Shown: positions 33,206 through 42,289 of the stretch, piece by piece
Position numbering within the stretch: the stretch's first letter is position 1
Layout of the letters: every line of letters begins with the position of its first letter
From: Bifidobacterium breve
GTDB lineage: Bacteria; Actinomycetota; Acidimicrobiia; Acidimicrobiales; Ilumatobacteraceae
Direction of reading: 5' to 3'
Length of the DNA: 48,997 nucleotides
Assembly: GCA_945893395.1 (NCBI GenBank)
Contig: CAMDEC010000005.1
Location: 1-48,997 of the forward strand
Position numbers and translations under genes: made by a program
The notes under the pieces: model-generated
What the model was told of the DNA's origin: nothing
The model's input: only the letters and a program-made list of their open reading frames with translations
Databases searched by the model: none

Positions 33206-34476
33206 TGAACAAGTCAACAAAAAAGCAAACTAGTCAACCAGGTAATCAAACAACTGGTGACCCAGACTTCGCACCAATTGAAGACATCATCTCCGCCATC
33301 TCGCGTGGCGAACTCGTAATTATGGTTGACGACGAAGACCGCGAAAACGAAGGTGACTTGATCATGGCGGCCCAGTTTGCGACGCCCGAGAAGGTTGCCT
33401 TCATCGTGCGCCACACATCCGGCTTGATAGTCGCACCTCTGACGGGCGAACGCTGCGACGATCTGCGTCTGCCGCTGATGGTCGACAACAACACCGAAAG
33501 CCACCGCACTGCTTTCACGATTTCAGTCGACCTACTTGAGGGCACGACAACGGGCATCTCTGCGTCAGATCGCGCGGCTACATTGCGCGCACTTGCAGAT
33601 CCCAAAATTTCGCACAGCGCATTCGCCCGACCAGGACACATTTTTCCGTTGCGCGCCCGCGATGGCGGCGTGCTCAAGCGCGCCGGCCACACCGAGGCAT
33701 CGGTCGATCTTGCTCGCCTCGCGGGTTGCGAACCAGCTGGCATCATCTGTGAAATTCAAAACGACGACGGCACGATGTCGCGTCTTCCTGAGCTAAAGAA
33801 ATTCGCCAAACAACATTCGCTGTTGATTTCATCTATTGCACGTCTAATCGAATATCGCCGTCATCACGAACGACTCGTTGAGCGCATGGGCTCGGCAAAT
33901 GTGCCGACCGAGTGGGGCAACTTCGAATGCGTCGCGTATCGCAGCACGATTGACGGCATCGAACATTTGGCATTTGTGCTCGGCGATCTCACCACGCCAG
34001 AACCAGTTCTCACCCGCGTGCACAGCGAATGTCTGACGGGTGATGTGTTCGGCAGTCGGCGCTGCGACTGTGGCCCACAACTTGCGACCGCGATGCAGGC
34101 TGTGCAACAGCAAGGTCGCGGCGTCATCGTCTATTTACGTGGACACGAAGGTCGCGGCATCGGCATCGGTCACAAAATTCGCGCATATTCTTTACAAGAT
34201 GAGGGTCTCGACACGGTTGATGCCAACCTTCAACTCGGTTTGCCGGTCGACAGCCGCGAATATGGCATCGGCGCGCAAATTCTTGCCGATCTCGGCGCAC
34301 GCGAGTTGCGCCTGATGACGAACAATCCTGCAAAATACGGTGGCATCGCTGGCTACGGCTTGAGCGTCGTCGAACGAGTGCCGATCATCACAGCGAGCAC
34401 ACCCGAAAACTCTTCATATTTGGCAACCAAGCGTGATCGACTCGGTCACTTTTTCAACGAAATGGAGGCGAAATGA
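33205..34476 (+). CDS. ribBA: Bifunctional DHBP synthase / GTP cyclohydrolase II
   Basis: Supplies both precursors of riboflavin: 3,4-dihydroxy-2-butanone-4-phosphate from ribulose-5-phosphate and the pyrimidine from GTP. The product has 423 residues. The RibB domain carries the acidic loop DDEDRENEGD (42–51), HTSGLIVAP and RAGHTEASVDLARLAG (about 159–174). The RibA domain has zinc ligands Cys276, Cys287 and Cys289 (HSECLTGDVFGSRRCDCG), YLRGHEGRGIGIGHK, and LMTNNPAKYGG. AGGAG precedes the ATG by 8 nt. It overlaps ribD by one base and ribH by four, so the order ribD–ribBA–ribH leaves no room for ribE, usually found between the first two. Confidence 0.97.
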   Translation: MNKSTKKQTSQPGNQTTGDPDFAPIEDIISAISRGELVIMVDDEDRENEGDLIMAAQFATPEKVAFIVRHTSGLIVAPLTGERCDDLRLPLMVDNNTESHRTAFTISVDLLEGTTTGISASDRAATLRALADPKISHSAFARPGHIFPLRARDGGVLKRAGHTEASVDLARLAGCEPAGIICEIQNDDGTMSRLPELKKFAKQHSLLISSIARLIEYRRHHERLVERMGSANVPTEWGNFECVAYRSTIDGIEHLAFVLGDLTTPEPVLTRVHSECLTGDVFGSRRCDCGPQLATAMQAVQQQGRGVIVYLRGHEGRGIGIGHKIRAYSLQDEGLDTVDANLQLGLPVDSREYGIGAQILADLGARELRLMTNNPAKYGGIAGYGLSVVERVPIITASTPENSSYLATKRDRLGHFFNEMEAK

Positions 34477-34955
34477 AAACTTTTAGTTTCGACGCAACAA
34501 AAACAAACAACACGGCACTGCGTGTCGGCATCGTCTGCTCACGGTTCAACGAGTTCATTGTGCAAGCACTGCTCGACGGTGCACATCGTGGTCTCGAAAA
34601 ATGTGGTGTGGATGCAAACAACGTCGATGTGGCTTGGGTTCCAGGCGCATACGAAATTCCGGTTGCTGCGCGAGCAATGGCGCTTTCTGGTCGCTATGAA
34701 TTGTTAGTTGCACTCGGCGCAGTCATTCGTGGCGACACTGCACACTTTGAATATGTCGCTGGGCCGTGTGCCGATGGCATCGCCCGCGTGCAACTGGACA
34801 CCGGTTTGCCAATAGGTTTTGCCGTTCTGACGACCGAAAATATCGCCCAAGCCACCGAGCGTTCTGGCCCTGGGGCAGGCAACAAAGGCGAAGAGGCGGT
34901 AATCGGCGCGATCGAAACTTGGCACGTGTTGCAGTCAATTCGCACGCCAAAATAG
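34473..34955 (+). CDS. ribH: 6,7-dimethyl-8-ribityllumazine synthase
   Basis: Joins the DHBP and pyrimidine branches to make the riboflavin precursor lumazine; 160 residues, usual length, expected to form a 60-mer shell or pentamers. Active-site elements are VCSRFNEFIVQALLDG (residues about 21–36), VPGAYEIPVAARAM (56–69 region), ALGAVIRGDTAHFEYV with the catalytic histidine, and LTTENIAQATERSG. It overlaps ribBA by 4 nt and ends the FMN-riboswitch operon; 69 bases separate it from the next gene. Confidence 0.96.
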   Translation: MKTFSFDATKTNNTALRVGIVCSRFNEFIVQALLDGAHRGLEKCGVDANNVDVAWVPGAYEIPVAARAMALSGRYELLVALGAVIRGDTAHFEYVAGPCADGIARVQLDTGLPIGFAVLTTENIAQATERSGPGAGNKGEEAVIGAIETWHVLQSIRTPK

Positions 34956-35024
34956 TTCTCGGCGTACACATCTTCGTCTAACTCGGCGATCAAAACAAAC
35001 TGAGCGTCGCGAAACGGAGACCTA

Positions 35025-35549
35025 ATGGGCGTCGCCCTCTTTTCTCTCGTTGCAGTCTCGAGTGCCCTGACCGCCCTTTCTTCTCTCGCTGCAATTTCGC
35101 CACCAGACGTCAATCGCGATCTCGCATTCATCGAATCTGTCGTATTCCAAACCCCGATTCGCGAATTCGACCGATCGCGCTTCATGCTGCGCCGTCAATA
35201 CAGATGGTTTGACTGGTCAACAGATGGCTGTTCAGTGCCAATGGTCGGCGGCGAAGGGCGCTCTTTCAATTTTGCGAATGCATGTCGGCGTCATGACTTT
35301 GGCTATCGCAATCTCAAACTTCTCGATCAGCGCTACAACTGCAGCGATGCACCGCCCGGCACGGTGTGCGGTGTTTCTTCATGGAGATACGGACGCTTCT
35401 GGAACCCAACTCAGCGCCAACGCATCGACGAGCAGTTCAATCGCGACATGCTCGACAACTGCGCGTCTCGGGTGCGCTCATTTCGAGTGCGTTGCGAAGC
35501 ATGGGCATTCGCATATTTCAAAAGTGTGCGTGCGGTTGGCGGACCATAA
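35025..35549 (+). CDS. Secreted phospholipase A2-like protein
   Basis: A 174-residue exported protein of the prokaryotic phospholipase A2 family. A hydrophobic signal (GVALFSLVAVSSALTALSSLA) is followed by the calcium/active-site region: FDWSTDGCSVP (about 62–72) and the hallmark CxxHDxxY, CRRHDFGYRN, with His90 and Asp91. Six cysteines outside the signal would suit disulfides in the mature protein (DGC, NAC, YNC, TVC, DNC, VRC). A known bacterial relative is the Streptomyces secreted PLA2, which releases a fatty acid from the sn-2 position. The ribosome site GGAG lies 6 nt before the ATG. It follows the rib operon but is unlikely to share its function. Confidence 0.87.
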   Translation: MGVALFSLVAVSSALTALSSLAAISPPDVNRDLAFIESVVFQTPIREFDRSRFMLRRQYRWFDWSTDGCSVPMVGGEGRSFNFANACRRHDFGYRNLKLLDQRYNCSDAPPGTVCGVSSWRYGRFWNPTQRQRIDEQFNRDMLDNCASRVRSFRVRCEAWAFAYFKSVRAVGGP

Positions 35550-35559
35550 CTAATATTTG

Positions 35560-36225
35560 TTATTTATGCTTGATAGCCAACATCATCAATTGAAACAAAA
35601 TACGCGCGGTTGCACCCCAGATCGTCTCGTCATCTAGATAAAAAAAGTTGAGTTGAAACTCGCGGTCACTAAACACCCAATGTTCTTGGCTATATGTATC
35701 CAGGCGAATCAAGTCGAGCAGGGGCACGCTAAACACACGGTCAACTTCGCTATTTACGGCGCGCATAATCGGCGCACTTGAATAACTGGCAACTACAGGC
35801 ACGATATGCGAATTGCTGACAACCGTCGACATGCTGTTTAATTCGCCCACGATTCGAGCGTCATCTGGCGCCAATCCAATCTCTTCGTGCGTTTCTCGCA
35901 ACGCGGCAGCAATGACTGTTTCGCCAGATTCAAGTCGCCCACCCGGAAACGAAATCTCGCCCCGATGATTGTTCAATTCTTGCGAGCGCCTAGTGAGTAT
36001 CGCCTCAACACCGTGCACCGATTCAAATAGCCCCACCAGCACCGCCGACGGCCGAGCATTTTCAAGTGGTTGACGCAAGGTCTGATCGGGCTGAAACGCC
36101 CGCAACGCAGCAGTCACAGCCTCAAGCGATTGCAACGCGCTCGTATCAAGATTTACAAACGGATTGTGGTCAATCGTTCGAAAATTGTTCGGCCGCGGAA
36201 TGACCTGCGAGCCACCAACACGCAT
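35560..36225 (-). CDS. Nudix hydrolase, CoA-pyrophosphatase type
   Basis: A Nudix enzyme of 221 residues from the ATG at 36225. The Nudix box GRLESGETVIAAALRETHEE, then IGL, lies at about 96–118. Directly before it is the CoA-hydrolase signature LTRRSQELNNHRGEISFPGG (the UPF0035/NudL pattern), so cleavage of CoA or its derivatives to 4'-phosphopantetheine and 3',5'-ADP is the best prediction. I chose the ATG at 36225 over a GTG at 36255, because it lies 4 bases after the stop codon of the small upstream gene, giving a tidy two-gene unit. It converges on the phospholipase gene with a 10-base gap. Confidence 0.9.
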   Translation of the reverse strand: MRVGGSQVIPRPNNFRTIDHNPFVNLDTSALQSLEAVTAALRAFQPDQTLRQPLENARPSAVLVGLFESVHGVEAILTRRSQELNNHRGEISFPGGRLESGETVIAAALRETHEEIGLAPDDARIVGELNSMSTVVSNSHIVPVVASYSSAPIMRAVNSEVDRVFSVPLLDLIRLDTYSQEHWVFSDREFQLNFFYLDDETIWGATARILFQLMMLAIKHK

Positions 36226-36229
36226 CGTC

Positions 36230-36400
36230 TTATTTGGAAACTGGCGACCAACCACTGGCGACCAGTTCTTGTAGCACGGTTGCCATGCCGGCAGTTTTCA
36301 ACGAGGCCAATGTGCGACCAGGTTGCTCTTCCCCACGCTCCCATGACTCCCATGCGGCAATTAGTTTTTTTAGGTCTGGGGCTGGTGTTTCAAAGCTCAT
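36230..36400 (-). CDS. Small acidic conserved-looking protein, 56 residues
   Basis: A short gene of 57 codons including the stop that is easily missed. The product starts MSFETPAPDLKKLIAAWESW, continues ERGEEQPGRTLASLKTAGM and ends WSPVSK. The pattern of an amphipathic helix, then W-x-x-W-x-x-G-E-x-x-P-G-R-T-L-x-x-L-K-T, resembles small uncharacterised actinobacterial proteins I recall; this recollection is not verified. A TAGGCT -10-like element ends 6 nt before the ATG, the same leaderless layout as other genes here, and the Nudix ATG follows the stop by 4 bases. Function unknown. Confidence 0.62.
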   Translation of the reverse strand: MSFETPAPDLKKLIAAWESWERGEEQPGRTLASLKTAGMATVLQELVASGWSPVSK

Positions 36401-36406
36401 CGCCTC

Positions 36407-36412
36407 AGCCTA
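36407..36412 (-). promoter_or_regulatory. Candidate leaderless -10 element TAGGCT
   Basis: On the minus strand TAGGCT (TANNNT) ends 6 nt before the ATG of the 56-residue gene. It lies just before the end of the upstream membrane-protein gene, so the Nudix unit may have its own promoter. Confidence 0.35.
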
Positions 36413-36419
36413 CGGCGCT

Positions 36420-36770
36420 CTAACTCCGGCCAAAGACCTTCTTGGTGTAGTTCGTCGTCAGCGCAATCACAACAATCGCAATACCGACGCCAACCAAAGT
36501 CGTTTGCGTGGATTGATCTACATCCAATAAAAACGCACCAGCAAACAACGCCACAACAAACAGCCAGTCAATAATTCGATGCACGCTACGCGGAACAATC
36601 TTGTATGCGCTCAACGGACCATCAGCGACCGTCACATTAACCAATAACGCGATGCCATAAGCCGCAGTGATTAACGAGTGAGCAGACTGCGCGCTCATCA
36701 AAATGAGCGCAGCAGCGATCAGATATTCAACGATCTGATGTAACCAAAAACCTCTTTGTGAAGAAGCTAT
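36420..36770 (-). CDS. Small membrane protein after groEL, without a standard start codon
   Basis: The reading frame after the groEL stop encodes ASSQRGFWLHQIVEYLIAAA then LILMSAQSAHSLITAAYGIA, VNVTVADGPLSAYKIVPR and a final helix (IDWLFVVALFAGAFLL). I recall actinobacterial small membrane proteins starting with RGFW-HQ-VEY and having VxDGPLSAF, so the true protein almost certainly includes this N-terminus. Yet the only codons between the groEL TAA and RGFW are GCC ATA GCT TCT TCA CAA; ATA at 36770 is the only start-like codon. Standard starts (TTG 36701, ATG 36698) would cut off the first helix. The frame is the same as groEL's. About 116 residues and three helices; function unknown. Confidence 0.6.
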   Translation of the reverse strand: MASSQRGFWLHQIVEYLIAAALILMSAQSAHSLITAAYGIALLVNVTVADGPLSAYKIVPRSVHRIIDWLFVVALFAGAFLLDVDQSTQTTLVGVGIAIVVIALTTNYTKKVFGRS

Positions 36771-36773
36771 GGC

Positions 36774-38469
<1,696 letters not shown>

Positions 38470-38473
<4 letters not shown>

Positions 38474-38763
38474 TTAGCAACGATCGCAAGAACATCGCGA
38501 CTCGTAAGAATCAAAAGATCATCACCCTTGTGTGAAACTTCGGTGCCGCCGTACTTCGAATAAAGAACGACATCGCCAACCTTGATATCAAGTGGTGTGT
38601 GCTTGCCGGTGTCATCGCTCCAGCGACCTGGACCAACGGCAACAACAGTGCCCTCTTGTGGCTTCTCTTTGGCAGTGTCTGGAATTACGAGACCCGATGC
38701 AGTTGTCTTCTCGGCTTCGTTTGGCTTGACCACAATGCGGTCATCAAGTGGCTTTAGGTTCAT
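38470..38763 (-). CDS. groS: Co-chaperonin GroES (Hsp10)
   Basis: Lid of the GroEL chamber, 97 residues. It starts [18 protein letters not shown], has the mobile loop around residues 17–33 ([17 protein letters not shown]), then [11 protein letters not shown] and [15 protein letters not shown], all standard. AAGGA lies 6–8 nt before the ATG. It is the first gene of groESL and is preceded by a CIRCE operator overlapping a promoter. Confidence 0.98.
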
Positions 38764-38814
38764 ATCGGTTCCTTATTATCTCTAGGTTTTTCTGGGTCAA
38801 TTACGTTCGATTTT

Positions 38815-38844
38815 CAATTAGCACTCGAACCATGCGAGTGCCAA
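38815..38844 (-). promoter_or_regulatory. groS: groESL promoter overlapping CIRCE
   Basis: On the minus strand TTGGCA (38839–38844) and TAATTG (38815–38820) are separated by 18 nt and would start transcription about 45 nt before groES. Both hexamers fall within or against the CIRCE arms, so HrcA binding would block polymerase. The hexamers are imperfect. Confidence 0.5.
38818..38844. promoter_or_regulatory. CIRCE operator (HrcA-binding site)
   Basis: TTAGCACTC, 9 spacer bases, GAGTGCCAA. This matches the CIRCE consensus TTAGCACTC-N9-GAGTGCTAA with one changed base. It lies 55 bp before groES, between maf and groES, so groESL should be repressed by HrcA and induced on heat or folding stress. 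The hrcA gene is not in the window. Confidence 0.93.
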
Positions 38845-38878
38845 TGCTATTGACAAAGGGCTATTTTTCCAACCCAAA

Positions 38879-39511
38879 TCACTCGCCAGCCCTGCCCAGT
38901 TGCCCCAGATTCACCCCAATTCGCGCCAACCTCTCGGTCAACAGCCACACCGGCAAACCAATCACCGTTTCCATCTCGCCACGCACCTCGGCCACCAACG
39001 CCGCACCCTCACCCTGCACGGCATAAGCCCCGGCCTTGCCCATCGATTCGCCCGTCCCCAAATACCACTCGAGCAATTCGGGTGTGATCTCGCGCATCAT
39101 CACGCTTGCCGAGTCGTAGCCATTAGCGCTTCTTCCGTCGCACCGCACGCTAACTGCGGTGTGCACGCTGTGAGATTTTTTAGATAATTTCTGGATCATC
39201 CTGCGCGCCTCATCCAAGTCCCGCGGTTGGCCAAAGATTTCGCGATCCAACGCCACGGTCGTATCGGCAGCAATGACGATGCATTGTTGCTCGTGTCGCA
39301 ACGCCACTTTGTCGGCTTTAGCCGCGGCGATACGTTGCACATATTTGACCGGCTCTTCACCATCGTGAGGCGTCTCATCAATCTCTGGCGGGTCAATTTC
39401 AAAAACCAAACCAAGTTTTTCTAAAATCTCTTTTCGCCGCGGCGAGCGTGACGCCAAAACAATTCGACTCGTCACGGTGCGCAATTCGCTTCGCCGTGCA
39501 ACTTCAGCCAC
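38879..39511 (-). CDS. maf: Maf-family nucleoside triphosphate pyrophosphatase
   Basis: House-cleaning pyrophosphatase acting on dTTP/UTP or modified nucleotides. The product has up to 210 residues. Family blocks: RIVLASRSPRRKEILEKLGL (P-loop-like SxSPRR), PPEIDETPHDGEEP, and VIAADTTVALDREIFGQPRD, with the end GAYAVQGEGAALVAEVRGEMETVIGLP. The first ATG at 39511 (overlapping dus by 8 bp) adds a 14-residue tail; a GTG at 39475 gives the usual N-terminus, so the start is open. It is followed by the CIRCE-controlled groESL promoter. Confidence 0.94.
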   Translation of the reverse strand: MAEVARRSELRTVTSRIVLASRSPRRKEILEKLGLVFEIDPPEIDETPHDGEEPVKYVQRIAAAKADKVALRHEQQCIVIAADTTVALDREIFGQPRDLDEARRMIQKLSKKSHSVHTAVSVRCDGRSANGYDSASVMMREITPELLEWYLGTGESMGKAGAYAVQGEGAALVAEVRGEMETVIGLPVWLLTERLARIGVNLGQLGRAGE

Positions 39512-40652
39512 CGCTCATGTGCGTCAACGTGGCGTCATCAGGCGCGACGAGATCGTCAAGACTTTCTAAGAAGCCATGCGGCAACACAATGTTCACCGGC
39601 CCGTTGTGGTGACCACGCACGAATCTTTCACCACCAGCAACGATCGTCGCCTCTGGGTCGCATTGCTCGATCAACTGACACAAGTGTTCAATACTCGAAG
39701 TTTCACCAAACTGCCGACGCAGGTCGCCACCCACGGGGTATCCAGTCAAATACCAGCCCGCGTGTTTGCGAAACTCGCGAATGCCTCGGCCTGGCGGAAA
39801 ATGCGCTTCAAGTGCAATCGCGTGTCGCAACATCACTTCAAGCACCCAACCGAGTTTCGGCGTCGCAGAAATCTCCTCGCCGTTGAACATCGCCACCATG
39901 TCGCGAAACAACCACGGCTTGCCTAGACACCCACGACCGATTACGACACCGTCGCAGCCGGTAACGCGCATCATCTCGCGCGCATCGTTGGCTTCCCAAA
40001 TGTCGCCGTTACCCAAAACTGGTATGTCCGTCACGGCGTTTTTCAACTCGGTAATCGCCTCCCACCGCGCAAACGGTGCATAGTGCTGCTGGGCCGTGCG
40101 AGCATGCAACGCGATCGCCACGACGCCGGCATCTTGACAAATCAAACCAGTGTGAATATGGGTCAACAAATCGTCGTTCAAGCCGATTCGAAATTTGCAT
40201 GTGACTGGTATACCAAACGACCCAGCCGTTTTCACGGCGGCCGTGACGATCTCACGAAGCAAATTTTTCTTCAGCGGCACCGCCGCACCGCCGCCCCGCC
40301 GCGTCACTTTCGGGGCAGGGCAACCAAAATTCAAATCGATGTGATCCACCGCGTTGCGTCGACCCAGTTGCGTGATCGCATCGGCCATAATTTTCGGGTC
40401 GCTGCCATAAAGTTGCAAACTGCGAAAAGACTCATCGGGCCCAAACGCGATCATCGCCTCCGTTTTTGGGTTCTTATAAACCAACGCCGCGGCCATCACC
40501 ATCTCGTTGACATAGACGAGCCCAGGCGCAAACTCACGACACAGCGTGCGAAACGGCTGGTTCGTCACCCCCGCCATCGGCGCCAACACGACTGGTGGCC
40601 AGATGCTGCGCTCGCCAAGTTGCAACGGTTTTGCGGTCACGACTTCGTTCAT
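39504..40652 (-). CDS. dusB: tRNA-dihydrouridine synthase (DusB-like)
   Basis: FMN-dependent reduction of uridines in the tRNA D-loop. The product has 382 residues: a TIM-barrel domain (APMAGVTNQPFRTLCREF at 24–41; catalytic Cys111 in DLNFGCPAPKVTRRGGGAA; CKFRIGLND; VLGNGDIWEANDA; GVVIGRGCLGKPWLF) and a C-terminal helical tRNA-binding domain (REFRKHAGWYLTGYP). The central Cys and FMN contacts are intact. It overlaps tsaD by 4 nt and maf by 8 bp, so it belongs to the long housekeeping operon. Confidence 0.95.
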   Translation of the reverse strand: MNEVVTAKPLQLGERSIWPPVVLAPMAGVTNQPFRTLCREFAPGLVYVNEMVMAAALVYKNPKTEAMIAFGPDESFRSLQLYGSDPKIMADAITQLGRRNAVDHIDLNFGCPAPKVTRRGGGAAVPLKKNLLREIVTAAVKTAGSFGIPVTCKFRIGLNDDLLTHIHTGLICQDAGVVAIALHARTAQQHYAPFARWEAITELKNAVTDIPVLGNGDIWEANDAREMMRVTGCDGVVIGRGCLGKPWLFRDMVAMFNGEEISATPKLGWVLEVMLRHAIALEAHFPPGRGIREFRKHAGWYLTGYPVGGDLRRQFGETSSIEHLCQLIEQCDPEATIVAGGERFVRGHHNGPVNIVLPHGFLESLDDLVAPDDATLTHMSGG

Positions 40653-41695
40653 AAATTTGCCACGCTCAAACCCAAATTGGGATACACGCCTGCGTCGAGC
40701 GTCGACTCACCGGTCAATTGCAGGCGATGCCACCCTGCTGAAGCGATCATCGCCGCGTTGTCTGTGCACATTGCCAGTGATGGTAACACCAGATGAAAAT
40801 CTTTTTGCTCACACGCGCGCGCAGTCTCACTGCGCAACAACGAGTTCGCTGCAACACCGCCGCCAAGCGCAACCGTGCGTGCGCCGAGGTTTTCGGCAGC
40901 ACGCATTGTTTTGGCCACCAACACATCGACGACCGCGCGTTGAAACGACGCCACTATGTCTTTTGTTTTTGCACCTGAGTTTTTGCGGACATAGTTGATC
41001 ACCGCGGTTTTTAATCCGCTAAACGAAACATCAAGACCGTCGTTCAACATCGCCCGCGGAAAATCAATTGCTTTGGCATCACCGGTTTTTGCCAGCGCAT
41101 CAATCGCAGGTCCGCCCGGGTAACCCAAATCTAAAAACCGCGCAACTTTGTCGAATGCCTCGCCCGCAGCATCGTCGCGAGTTTGCCCGACGATTTGATA
41201 AACACCAGGCTTGCGCACTTCAACCAACATCGTGTTCCCACCCGAAACAAGCAACACCAACATCGGAAACTCGACATTCGGGTCGTCGAGCATCGCCGCA
41301 TAAAGATGCGCCTCCAGATGGTTGACACCAACAAACGGCACATCCAATGTCAACGCCAAAGATTTCGCCGCCGCCACGCCGACCAGCAATGCGCCAACCA
41401 AACCTGGCCCAACGGTTGCTGCCACCGCGTCAACGCGTTCAAAACTCAAACCAGATTTTGCAACGGCTTGGTCAATCACCGGCGTAATCGCCTCGAGGTG
41501 CGCGCGACTCGCGATCTCTGGCACCACGCCGCCAAAGCGGGCATGCACATCTAATTGCGACGCCACAACCGACGACAAAACATCGTTGCCACCCATTACA
41601 AGTGCCGCCGCCGTCTCATCACAACTTGTTTCGATGCCAAGCACGACCGTCGCACTGTCGATCTTGAGTTCACGCCTCACATTCGACCCGTTCAC
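40649..41695 (-). CDS. tsaD: tRNA N6-threonylcarbamoyladenosine transferase
   Basis: Catalytic subunit of the TsaBDE complex that makes t6A37 on ANN-decoding tRNAs. The product has 348 residues from GTG at 41695. ASKHA-fold motifs: GIETSCDETAAALV (about 20–33), VVPEIASRAHLEAI, and the metal-binding HLEAH in GVNHLEAHLYAAM; C-terminal ALGGGVAANSLLR. The partner genes tsaB and tsaE are upstream in the same operon. The first ~15 residues vary and are encoded partly by a 16-bp tandem duplication at the rimI/tsaD junction, so the true start may be one of the following GTG codons. Confidence 0.96.
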   Translation of the reverse strand: MNGSNVRRELKIDSATVVLGIETSCDETAAALVMGGNDVLSSVVASQLDVHARFGGVVPEIASRAHLEAITPVIDQAVAKSGLSFERVDAVAATVGPGLVGALLVGVAAAKSLALTLDVPFVGVNHLEAHLYAAMLDDPNVEFPMLVLLVSGGNTMLVEVRKPGVYQIVGQTRDDAAGEAFDKVARFLDLGYPGGPAIDALAKTGDAKAIDFPRAMLNDGLDVSFSGLKTAVINYVRKNSGAKTKDIVASFQRAVVDVLVAKTMRAAENLGARTVALGGGVAANSLLRSETARACEQKDFHLVLPSLAMCTDNAAMIASAGWHRLQLTGESTLDAGVYPNLGLSVANL

Positions 41696-41721
41696 ATTCG
41701 GTCCAGTTCACATTCGGTCCA
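41690..41721. repeat. Perfect 16-bp tandem duplication at the rimI/tsaD junction
   Basis: GTTCACATTCGGTCCA is repeated exactly (41690–41705 and 41706–41721), with a degenerate third match (CACATTCGACCC) just before. Read on the minus strand, one copy supplies the rimI stop codon (ATG TGA) and the other supplies the tsaD start (GTG AAC). A recent slippage duplication is likely. Confidence 0.85.
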
Positions 41722-42289
41722 GTTCGATTTTGCGCAACCGCTCGGAGAATTCTAGTTGCTGCACTCCGGCACACCACATCACAATGGCATCATCCCGATT
41801 CTCATAATATTTTTTGCGCACACCGGCCGGCACAAAACCAAAACGGCGATAAAGCAGTTGTGCCGCAACGTTGGTGTGTCGAACCTCGAGAGTCATCGCT
41901 TCACAACCGCGACGATTCGCTTCCCACGCGAGATCAAGCATCAATTCGGTCGCAATTCCGCGACTTCGCCACATCGGATGCACGGCCAAATTGGTCACAT
42001 GAGCATCATTTTCGACATACAGCAACCCGCCATAGCCGACAAGTTCGTCAGAGATGGTGCCAACCAAATAGTGGCGCTTCCCGGAGCGCACCTGTTCGAG
42101 TTCTTCGACAAAAACTTGGGCCGTCCATGGTCGCGGATAAACCTGCTGCTCAATTGGCATGATTTTACGAATATGTGCGCGACGCATCGGCACGATCACC
42201 AAGTTTTGCGACTGCTGACTAGTTTCAGCCAGCGAATCACCTTCGCGATCTTTTCCTTTCGCGCGTATGAACCGGTCTAAAATACTCAT
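41708..42289 (-). CDS. rimI: GNAT acetyltransferase, ribosomal protein S18 alanine N-acetyltransferase
   Basis: A 193-residue GNAT protein. The acetyl-CoA site is VHPMWRSRGIATELMLDLAW and the C-terminal part ends LLYRRFGFVPAGVRKKYYEN with the typical Tyr. The position between tsaB and tsaD is that of rimI in many bacteria, so acetylation of ribosomal protein S18 is the usual call; the N-terminal ~35 residues (LDRFIRAKGKDREGDSLAE) are an extra polar extension not seen in E. coli RimI. The ATG at 42289, overlapping tsaB by 4 nt, is preferred over an ATG farther inside tsaB. Confidence 0.9.
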   Translation of the reverse strand: MSILDRFIRAKGKDREGDSLAETSQQSQNLVIVPMRRAHIRKIMPIEQQVYPRPWTAQVFVEELEQVRSGKRHYLVGTISDELVGYGGLLYVENDAHVTNLAVHPMWRSRGIATELMLDLAWEANRRGCEAMTLEVRHTNVAAQLLYRRFGFVPAGVRKKYYENRDDAIVMWCAGVQQLEFSERLRKIELDRM

